Of a stretch of DNA of 64,000 nucleotides, positions 46,568-53,142 are shown piece by piece. Under the pieces are notes generated by a model. That model was not told the origin of the DNA and searched no databases. It worked only from the letters and a program-made list of their open reading frames with translations. Numbering within the stretch: position 1 is the first letter of the stretch; the number at the start of each line of letters is the position of its first letter. A program made the position numbers and the translations under genes. This stretch comes from Candidatus Jettenia sp. AMX2 (lineage in GTDB: Bacteria; Planctomycetota; Brocadiia; Brocadiales; Brocadiaceae): NCBI GenBank assembly GCA_030583665.1, contig CP129469.1, forward strand, positions 1,302,001 through 1,366,000. The letters are read 5' to 3'.

Positions 46568-46678
46568 CATCACGAGAAAGGCAAACCCTGAGTGCTCAGA
46601 GGGCGCAAAGTAAAGGATCTTCAAAATATTTTCCTGTAAAGGCAGGAAAATATAAAGACAGCCTTACTGCCGAAGATG
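46568..46678 (+). promoter_or_regulatory. GEMM-I (cyclic di-GMP class I) type riboswitch, copy 2
   Basis: AAAGGCAAACCCTGAGTGCT, CAGAGGGCGCAAAG, AGGATCTT, a TTTTCCTG/CAGGAAAA helix, and GACAGCCTTACTGCCGAAG. It matches copy 1 at all conserved blocks, and the 3' block is identical. It overlaps a terminator and lies 80 bp before the Tyr-rich protein gene. Confidence 0.82.
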
Positions 46679-46725
46679 TTTTTAAAAGGAATTAATGATA
46701 AATATCTTTGCAGTAAGGCTTTTTT
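46661..46725 (+). terminator. Intrinsic terminator overlapping riboswitch copy 2
   Basis: GCCTTACTGCCGAAGAT pairs with ATCTTTGCAGTAAGGC (46704-46719) across a 27-base loop and is followed by TTTTTT. The mechanism is the same as in copy 1. Confidence 0.87.
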
Positions 46726-46757
46726 ATTTTTATAGCTTGCCAAGAAAGGAGCTCCCC

Positions 46758-47282
46758 ATGTCTAATTCTCCGGAAAAAGATGCAAAGCAAAGTGCCGGGA
46801 AAGGCGAGAAACTAAGGAAGGATAAAAGAACGGAAAATGTTGCAGCAGGAGGAAATCCCGGTGGTTCTGCCAGGTGTGATCTTGAAAGACTATCTGCCGC
46901 CTATGATGAGGCAATAAAGAATTATGAAACGTATTATCAGCAACAAGGGGCTTGCAATACTGGCAGTCTTCAGTACGACCCCTATTCATACTATTATCCT
47001 CCCTATTACTCTCGAGGTTACAGGGAATGTTCCTATGCAGAGCAACTGGCTGATACTTATGGGCATATATTTGCTGAATACGAAGCGAGCTTACAATCAT
47101 GTGAACAGGCCCAGACCGATTTTAATACAGCATTTCAGTATATTCAGAGTTTAGAAGGAAAGGAAAGAGAAGAATATATCAAAGGATGGAAAGAGTACCT
47201 GCAAAGCATCCTTGAAACATGTAAGCAATTATCTAATTCAATTGAAGAATCAATCCAATCGATGGCAACACAGAATCTATGA
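46758..47282 (+). CDS. Tyr/Gln-rich protein of unknown function, possible substrate of the cluster
   Basis: 174 residues from ATG 46758, with AAAGGAG 10 bases before. The N-terminus MSNSPEKDAKQ resembles that of the repeat protein at 48882 (MSSNPEEKKQD). A Tyr-rich segment (QYDPYSYYYPPYYSRGY, about residues 74-90) has flanking cysteines. The C-terminal helix KEYLQSILETCK..IEESI resembles the tail of the subtilisin-like protease at 53143 (KEYMESLLERAK..IEQSL). No signal peptide and no known domain. It is directly controlled by riboswitch copy 2. Its TGA overlaps the next ATG. Confidence 0.8.
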   Translation: MSNSPEKDAKQSAGKGEKLRKDKRTENVAAGGNPGGSARCDLERLSAAYDEAIKNYETYYQQQGACNTGSLQYDPYSYYYPPYYSRGYRECSYAEQLADTYGHIFAEYEASLQSCEQAQTDFNTAFQYIQSLEGKEREEYIKGWKEYLQSILETCKQLSNSIEESIQSMATQNL

Positions 47283-47440
47283 CAATGTTACGAACATTAT
47301 TAATAATTATACTCATTTTGGCACTCATCGGGGCATTACCCACGTGGCCTTATAGTGTAACCTGGGGTTATTATCCGAGCAGTTCATTAGGATTTATTCT
47401 TCTGATCATAATCATACTGCTATTGCTCGGTCTTATTTAA
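47279..47440 (+). CDS. DUF3309-family membrane miniprotein
   Basis: 53 residues (51 from the ATG at 47285). LRTLLIIILILALIGALPTW is followed by PYSVTWGYYPSSSLGFILLI and IIILLLLGLI. 'GALPTWPYS..WGYYPSG.LG' is the DUF3309 signature. It has two hydrophobic helices. The start overlaps the previous stop as ATGA, so it is coupled to the 46758 gene. Confidence 0.88.
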   Translation: MTMLRTLLIIILILALIGALPTWPYSVTWGYYPSSSLGFILLIIIILLLLGLI

Positions 47441-47512
47441 AAGATGAACGCTATCGATACAATGTGATTAGTTGTATTACCTTTTTTCCTCAATTATTAA
47501 GGAGGTTATATC

Positions 47513-47689
47513 ATGCTTTACTGGGCTATAGTTTTTTTTATTATTTCAATCGTTGCCGCCTTGTTTGGATTTACGGGTATAGCGGTGGCAGCTGCAACTA
47601 TTTCCAAGTTCCTTTTCTTTATTTTTATTGTTGTTTTCATTATTTTTTTGGTTTTTGGACTTTTAGGGCTGAGGCATCCACCATTGTGA
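47513..47689 (+). CDS. DUF1328-family (YtjA-like) membrane miniprotein
   Basis: 58 residues, AAGGAGG before ATG 47513. [40 protein letters not shown] and FLVFGLLGL match DUF1328/YtjA with its two membrane helices. It is often induced with stress or envelope genes; the function is unknown. A longer open frame over the same bases in another phase is spurious. Confidence 0.92.
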   Translation: MLYWAIVFFIISIVAALFGFTGIAVAAATISKFLFFIFIVVFIIFLVFGLLGLRHPPL

Positions 47690-47809
47690 TAAATTTTCAT
47701 GTGATTTTTAAACAGTATTGAATTTGGCAAATAATACAGAAAATTTAAACAATATTTAATTATGTGATACTGATATTTTTGAACTTTCAACTGGAAAGGA
47801 AGGAAAAGT

Positions 47810-48253
47810 ATGAGAAGAAAAGAATGGATAATGACAATAGGTTTTTCTTTATTTGTTATTACAGCATGCGGCAAGGAAAAGTCTGAAAAGGCCAAAACCG
47901 AGTTAACAGCAAAAGATGTCCAACGTCAAGCGCAGGAAGCTCTTGAAGTCACACAAAGCTATTTAGAAAAAAAGAGGGATGAATATTGGATGGAAGTGAA
48001 AGAAAAACTGAACGATATCGATAACAGGATAGAAGAACTTGAAAAAGAGGCCGATAAAGCAGCCACAGAAGCAAAGAGTAAGTATAAAGAAGTTATAGAG
48101 GTCTTGCGTCAAAAGCAAAATGAGGCGCAAAATAAATTACAGGAACTCAAATCTGCGGGCATTGATACATGGGAAGATCTTAAATCAGGAGTAAATGCTG
48201 TATTAAAGGATTTGGAAAAATCTTATAACGAGGCAATCTCTCATGTAAAATAA
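47810..48253 (+). CDS. Coiled-coil lipoprotein
   Basis: 147 residues, AAGGAAGGAAAAG before ATG 47810. The signal has a lipobox: MTIGFSLFVITACGKEKSEK, with Cys20 as the expected lipidation site of the start used. The rest is almost all helix with heptads (EVKEKLNDIDNRIEELEKEA, KYKEVIEVLRQKQNEAQNKL). It resembles small periplasmic coiled-coil lipoproteins. No enzyme motif. It lies 120 bp after the DUF1328 gene. Confidence 0.82.
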   Translation: MRRKEWIMTIGFSLFVITACGKEKSEKAKTELTAKDVQRQAQEALEVTQSYLEKKRDEYWMEVKEKLNDIDNRIEELEKEADKAATEAKSKYKEVIEVLRQKQNEAQNKLQELKSAGIDTWEDLKSGVNAVLKDLEKSYNEAISHVK

Positions 48254-48881
48254 ATGAAATGATAAAATGATAAATGATAGGAAATTGCTTTTCCAGCATG
48301 ATGCAATATTAAACCAAAAGCGAAGAAGATGTCAAGCTTTTTAATTCCTTCAGCCAAAACGAACATCAAAGAAGGGTGTAAAAACTGTAAGATATTTATC
48401 TGCGGAAGGGTAATTTGCAACACAATACTTGTTTTTTTGCATGGAATTGCCGTGGAATAGACAGACTATCCCTGTCTCCTATAATAAATGGCATAAACCA
48501 AATAGTTCAGTTTGTCATGATAATTGAACCATTCATTGATTGTTTTATCAGATTTCAAATCATGAAGAGAATTATAAATTGGTTTGTGCTTGTTTCTGGT
48601 AAAGAGCATTTGGGAAATTCTCCTGAAGGGTTTTATGGAAAAGATACTGAAGGCATTATACCAGAATGTAAGGAGGAATTTAAGAAGAAAAATAGCTGAA
48701 ATACAGCTATTTACAAGGCTTTTCAAGCCTTGCATGAGGTTCTGTTTAAATAAAGGAGGTAAAATATTTGCAGTTCTCAGAAAGTAGAGCAATTGAATTG
48801 AGGATAAAAACAAAAAGGATTTATAATCAGTGAAAATCGAGTTAATTAATTTGGATTAACCACAGAGAGGAGTGGTGTGCT
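48254..48881. other. Intergenic region before the repeat-protein gene, no gene recognised
   Basis: Open frames such as 48415-48699 have no ribosome site and no family-like sequence. AAAGGAGG at about 48752 is followed by no usable ORF. A promoter for the repeat-protein gene may lie here, but I see no convincing motif. Confidence 0.45.
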
Positions 48882-49838
48882 ATGAGTTCCAATCCCGAAG
48901 AAAAGAAACAAGATTGTTGTACCCCGGAAGAGCAGGCCTATTACCAGGGCATGGCAGATTATGAGGCTGCATTAGCCGGAGGAGCGGCCGGTTATGGAGG
49001 CGTAACCCCGGAAGAGCAGGCCTATTACCAGGGCATGGCAGATTATGAGGCTGCATTAACCGGAGGAGCAGTCGGTTATGGAGGCGTAACTCCGGAGGAG
49101 CAGGCCTATTACCAGGGCATGGCAGATTATGAGGCTGCATTAGCCGGAGGAACAGTCGGTTATGGAGGTGTAACCCCGGAAGAGCAGGCCTATTACCAGG
49201 GCATGGCAGATTATGAGGCTTCCCTCTATGGGGGAGTTACCGGTTATGGGGTAACACCTGAGGAACAGGCCTATTACCAGGGCATGGCAGATTATGAGGC
49301 TGCTACTACTGCTCAAGCTATACCACCGATACCCGTGAGACTACCGGTACCGCCTGTGAGACCACCAGTACCGCCTGTGAGACCGCCAGTACCGCCTGTG
49401 AGACCACCAGTACCGCCCGTGAGACCACCAGTACCGCCCGTGAGACCACCAGTACCGCCCGTGAGACCACCAGTACCGCCCGTGAGACCGCCAGTACCAC
49501 CTGTGAGACCGCCAGTACCGCCTGTGAGACCGCCAGTACCGCCTGTGAGACCACCAGTACCGCCTGTGAGACCGCCAGTACCGCCTGTGAGACCGCCAGT
49601 ACCGCCTGTGAGACCGCCAGTACCGCCTGTGAGACCGCCAGTACCGCCCGTGAGACCGCCGGTACCGCCTGTGAGACCGCCAGTACCACCCGTGAGACCG
49701 CCGGTACCACCCGTTAGGCCTCCAGTGCCACCTGTAAGACCACCGGTACCACCTGTGAGACCGCCGATACCTCCTGTGAGGCTACCAATTCCACCGGTAG
49801 AACCACCCATTGGACCACAGGGATATGGTTATTATTAA
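48882..49838 (+). CDS. Two-part repeat protein: 28-residue 'TPEEQAYYQGMADYEA' repeats and PPVRPPV repeats; candidate precursor or surface fibre
   Basis: 318 residues, GAGAGGAG before ATG 48882. A short leader MSSNPEEKKQDCC is followed by five repeats of TPEEQAYYQGMADYEA plus a Gly-rich linker (LAGGAAGYGG, LTGGAVGYGG and so on). The fourth unit is one residue short and the fifth lacks the linker. Then come about 22 units of PPVRPPV, and the end PPIGPQGYGYY. No signal peptide. The next genes are two radical SAM enzymes and a protease, so it may be their substrate, with repeats acting as multiple cores. A structural or adhesive role is the alternative. Confidence 0.85.
   Translation: MSSNPEEKKQDCCTPEEQAYYQGMADYEAALAGGAAGYGGVTPEEQAYYQGMADYEAALTGGAVGYGGVTPEEQAYYQGMADYEAALAGGTVGYGGVTPEEQAYYQGMADYEASLYGGVTGYGVTPEEQAYYQGMADYEAATTAQAIPPIPVRLPVPPVRPPVPPVRPPVPPVRPPVPPVRPPVPPVRPPVPPVRPPVPPVRPPVPPVRPPVPPVRPPVPPVRPPVPPVRPPVPPVRPPVPPVRPPVPPVRPPVPPVRPPVPPVRPPVPPVRPPVPPVRPPVPPVRPPVPPVRPPIPPVRLPIPPVEPPIGPQGYGYY
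48921..49310 (+). repeat. Tandem 84-bp repeats coding the TPEEQAYYQGMADYEA units
   Basis: Five near-identical copies, each with GAGCAGGCCTATTACCAGGG. They begin at about 48921, 49005, 49089, 49173 and 49254. The coding identity is very high even at third positions, indicating recent expansion or ongoing homogenisation. Confidence 0.93.
49325..49800 (+). repeat. 21-bp minisatellite coding PPVRPPV
   Basis: About 22 units of the type CCAGTACCGCCTGTGAGACC. Substitutions are nearly all synonymous (CCA/CCG, CCT/CCC). Length variation by slippage or recombination in multiples of seven residues is expected. Confidence 0.93.
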
Positions 49839-49861
49839 TTTAGTTGCTTCTTGTAGTAGGG

Positions 49862-49896
49862 GTAGCACCCCTTTTAAAATTTTCAGGGGGTGCTAC
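49862..49896 (+). terminator. Hairpin between the repeat protein and the radical SAM genes
   Basis: GTAGCACCCC pairs perfectly with GGGGTGCTAC across a 15-base loop, followed by TTCTCTAT. The weak T tract suggests partial termination, leaving the upstream gene more highly expressed than the enzymes, as in many RiPP operons. Confidence 0.7.
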
Positions 49897-49925
49897 TTCT
49901 CTATATCTGAAAATGAGGAAAATTT

Positions 49926-51074
49926 ATGTTGGAAAACAGCAAAATAATTAATGATATACATCGATTAGTTAGAGAAAAGAATCGAACGCTAAATCAGTGG
50001 GAACAGTATTATAGAAAAGATAGCTTGGAATCGTTCCCGCAATGTATACAGTTCCCTACAGGAACACGCTGTAATATTAAGTGCAGGTTTTGCACAGGGA
50101 GAGACGGAGAAAATACAAAAAGCTATAAAGATTTAAGTCTTGTTGAATTTAGATTGATCGTAGACAACAAAGGTTGGGAGGGTGCTTTTAAACGATGTGA
50201 AACGGTCGCTTTATATGGTTGGGGTGAACCATTGTTTAACCAGGATTACGAAAAGATATTTGATTATATAGCAGATAATTTCTCAGGTTTGGGAATCAGT
50301 ATTTGCACCAATGGTATCTTGTTTAATCAAAAATGGTCTGAGAAGATCATAGCTATTAATAACTCCGAAGTTAATTTCTCGGTGAATGCTGCAACAAAAG
50401 AAACCTTTCGTAAGATAACAGGCAGTAATCAATTTGAACGTGTTATAACCAATATTCGTGAGTTAACTGATTTGCGAGAGAGACATAAAACAAAGAATCC
50501 ACATATTTCTTTATCGTACGTAGCAACGACAGAAAATATTAGGGAATTACCACAATTTGTTAATCTGTCAGCTAATCTCAAGGCGGACAGTGTTCTTGTT
50601 CAAGACATTATGATGCTCACCGAAGACACAAAGAGACTTTCCCTCACGAACGAACCGGAATTGGCATGTGAGATATTTAGGTTAGCCGAAGAGCAAGCAA
50701 AAAAACGCAGAATATCATTTTTGTCATATGTAACCCATCAGGTAGATTATTTTTCAAAAAGCCCTGAATTAACGATAGATCAGAATATCAGCTCTCAATT
50801 TAATACAATCGGAAATAACACCGTACCTTCACCATATTTTACCAGCACAGATTGCTTTGACCCATGGGAAAGAATGATGATAGGTGCAGATGGAGAAGTA
50901 TTCCCATGTTGTCGCTCCGGTTACTTTCAAGGAACATCGTTCGGGAATATTTATAAACAAAGTTTTTTGGATATATGGAATGGGGAAACCTACCGATATA
51001 TTCGTAAAACAATAAATACTAGCAATCCACCTCAATCCTGTGCCATTTGTCCAAAAAAAGCAGGTCTTTCTTAA
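49926..51074 (+). CDS. Radical SAM/SPASM protein, putative peptide-modifying enzyme
   Basis: 382 residues. The radical SAM cluster motif is TRCNIKCRFCTG (C49, C53, C56). ALYGWGEPLFNQDY and ISICTNGILF are the following strands. A C-terminal SPASM-like region contains CFDPWERMMIGADGEVFPCC, then SFGNIYKQSFLDIWNG and CAICPKK, binding one or two further clusters. SPASM enzymes commonly modify ribosomal peptides or active-site residues of partner proteins. It follows the repeat-protein gene and is 13 bp from the next radical SAM gene. Confidence 0.9.
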   Translation: MLENSKIINDIHRLVREKNRTLNQWEQYYRKDSLESFPQCIQFPTGTRCNIKCRFCTGRDGENTKSYKDLSLVEFRLIVDNKGWEGAFKRCETVALYGWGEPLFNQDYEKIFDYIADNFSGLGISICTNGILFNQKWSEKIIAINNSEVNFSVNAATKETFRKITGSNQFERVITNIRELTDLRERHKTKNPHISLSYVATTENIRELPQFVNLSANLKADSVLVQDIMMLTEDTKRLSLTNEPELACEIFRLAEEQAKKRRISFLSYVTHQVDYFSKSPELTIDQNISSQFNTIGNNTVPSPYFTSTDCFDPWERMMIGADGEVFPCCRSGYFQGTSFGNIYKQSFLDIWNGETYRYIRKTINTSNPPQSCAICPKKAGLS

Positions 51075-51087
51075 TGGAGAATACAAT

Positions 51088-52947
51088 GTGAAACGCGTGT
51101 TACTTATAAATATGCCATTCGCGCCGATCCGGCACCCAGCGATTGGAATTAGCTTACTAAAATCGAGACTCCGTGAAGAAGGTATTCAATGCGATATAAA
51201 GTATTTAAATATTGTATTTGCAAAAATGATCGGTTTCGATAGAAATGAATCAGTTTGTAACAATTATTACTGGAAAGTATTGGTTGGAGAGAGACTTTTC
51301 GCTCAAGAATATTTTGCTGAACAATTGCCCGACGAACAAGAATATATTAGATATTTAAAGCAGATTTACCGAGGGTCAAGTAATTACCTTGATAACTTCC
51401 TTAGCATAAAAGGATTTATCAGACCATTTATAGATAGTTGCATGGAATCTATTTCATGGAGCCAATATGATATTATAGGTTTTACAACTATGTTTGAACA
51501 AAACCTGGCGTCGATAGTCCTTGCCCACCGGATTAAACTTCTTGATTCCACAAAAATAATTGTCTTTGGCGGGGCGAATTGTGAGCAAAAGATGGGACTT
51601 GAATTACATCGATGTTTTCCGATTATTGATTATATCTGTTCAGGAGAGGCAGATATTAGTTTTCCTGAGTTAGTAAACAAATTAAGAAAGCAGATATCGA
51701 TTGAAAGAATCCCGGGTATTGTTTATCGGTGTAATGAAAAATCGATATTAATTCAAGGCGATACGTCAGTTAAAAACTTAGATGAGTTACCCTGTCCTGA
51801 TTATGACGATTATTTTGCACAACTTGAGCACGCCACTTTTTCTCCTACGATATGCACGGAATTATTCATGGAAACTTCAAGAGGTTGTTGGTGGGGTGAA
51901 AGGTCGCAATGTATGTTCTGTGGTCTTAACGGAGGTTCAATCAGATTCAGAAGCAAGAGCAAAGACAGAATTATTAGTGAACTTTGCTACCTCAAAGAAA
52001 AATATGTAATAAATTATAATATACCTCAATTTTTAATGACGGACAATATATTAGATATGAAATATTTCAAAGAACTTCTTCCTGAACTCAGGAAAAGTCG
52101 CCTAAATGTTAAATTATTCTATGAGACGAAGGCAAATTTGAATAAAGAGCAGGTTAAAATGTTATCCGACGCAGGTATTAACTCCATTCAACCTGGGATT
52201 GAAAGTCTTAATACTCACGTGCTAAGATTAATGCATAAAGGTGTGTCAGCCATTCAGAACATTCAATTACTTAAGTATTGTAAGCAATTTGATATTTTTC
52301 CTGTATGGGCCATTCTTACCGGATTGCCTGGGGAAAAAATCAAAGATTACGAGCAGACTGTAGAATTCATCTATAAGATTACTCATTTGGAACCTCCGGG
52401 AGTATACGGTCGTTTTGTACTTCAGCGATTTAGTCCATATTTTGATAATCCAGGAAAGCATGGTATTATGAATATACGACCCGAAAGTGGTTATCGATTT
52501 ATTTATCCTTTCGAAATTTCTAGCCTTCTCAATCTGGCATATCATTTTGAATTTGATTATAAAGAAGCTGTAAAACCTCCAGATTATGATAAGCAATTAA
52601 CAAAAGCCTTAGATTACTGGAAAGCATGCTATGCAAACAATGAGACTCTTTACACATTTGAAACATCACCTTCTACTTTACTCATCAAAGATACAAGGTC
52701 AAATGCTATAGTTTCTCAGACTGTTTTGGAATCGGCACAAAAGGACATATATGAATATTGCGATAAAATTCAGAATTTTTCATCAATCTTCTCCCATATT
52801 CGAGAGAGATATAGCTCTTATCCTGTAAAAGCAAGGGACATAAAGGATTTTCTCCGGGAGATGGTGAATTTAAATCTCATGGTGAACGAGGAAAACAATT
52901 ACTTAAGTCTTGCTATCCCTTCTGATGAAAAAACACCAATAGTTTAA
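51088..52947 (+). CDS. RiPP-maturation radical SAM protein 1-like enzyme (TIGR03975 type, B12-binding-domain fold)
   Basis: 619 residues from GTG 51088, giving the family start MKRVLLINMPFAPIRHPAIG. An N-terminal cobalamin-binding-like domain includes IIGFTTMFEQNLASIVLAHR and FGGANCEQKMGLEL. The radical SAM motif has the unusual spacing C-x7-C-x2-C (C267, C275, C278) within ETSRGCWWGERSQCMFCGLN. FLMTDNILD, FYETKANLNKEQ, IQPGIESLNTHVLRLMHKGV and GRFVLQRFSPYF are family hallmarks. Family members mature ribosomal peptides. It is cotranscribed with the SPASM enzyme; the substrate is presumably local. Confidence 0.88.
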   Translation: MKRVLLINMPFAPIRHPAIGISLLKSRLREEGIQCDIKYLNIVFAKMIGFDRNESVCNNYYWKVLVGERLFAQEYFAEQLPDEQEYIRYLKQIYRGSSNYLDNFLSIKGFIRPFIDSCMESISWSQYDIIGFTTMFEQNLASIVLAHRIKLLDSTKIIVFGGANCEQKMGLELHRCFPIIDYICSGEADISFPELVNKLRKQISIERIPGIVYRCNEKSILIQGDTSVKNLDELPCPDYDDYFAQLEHATFSPTICTELFMETSRGCWWGERSQCMFCGLNGGSIRFRSKSKDRIISELCYLKEKYVINYNIPQFLMTDNILDMKYFKELLPELRKSRLNVKLFYETKANLNKEQVKMLSDAGINSIQPGIESLNTHVLRLMHKGVSAIQNIQLLKYCKQFDIFPVWAILTGLPGEKIKDYEQTVEFIYKITHLEPPGVYGRFVLQRFSPYFDNPGKHGIMNIRPESGYRFIYPFEISSLLNLAYHFEFDYKEAVKPPDYDKQLTKALDYWKACYANNETLYTFETSPSTLLIKDTRSNAIVSQTVLESAQKDIYEYCDKIQNFSSIFSHIRERYSSYPVKARDIKDFLREMVNLNLMVNEENNYLSLAIPSDEKTPIV

Positions 52948-53142
52948 AACAGTCCGCAGTTTTTTGTTATCTTGGAAAAATTCATGGCATTGTCGAAAGG
53001 GAATGAAGACAACTGCGAAGTCACAGATGGCACGAAGGAAGAAAAAAGAGGAAACAAAAAACCCTATTCCCCCTTTTGTTCTCTTTGCGTCTCTGTGGTG
53101 AGAGATTTTATAGTGCCAAACTCAACGAGAAAGGAGCATAAA

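Noticed and set aside
47464-47721. Plus-strand frame of 85 residues rich in Phe and Tyr
   Set aside because: It overlaps the DUF1328 gene in another phase. The 47513-47689 frame has the ribosome site and the family sequence.
48415-48699. Possible 94-residue plus-strand gene
   Set aside because: No ribosome site, no recognisable motif, and irregular composition; not supported as a gene.
49313-49810. Minus-strand Gly-rich frame (GGLTGGTGGLTGGTGG) opposite the PPVRPPV tract
   Set aside because: It is the antisense reading of the 21-bp repeat, without a ribosome site. The plus-strand protein has a proper start and stop and a unique N-terminal domain.
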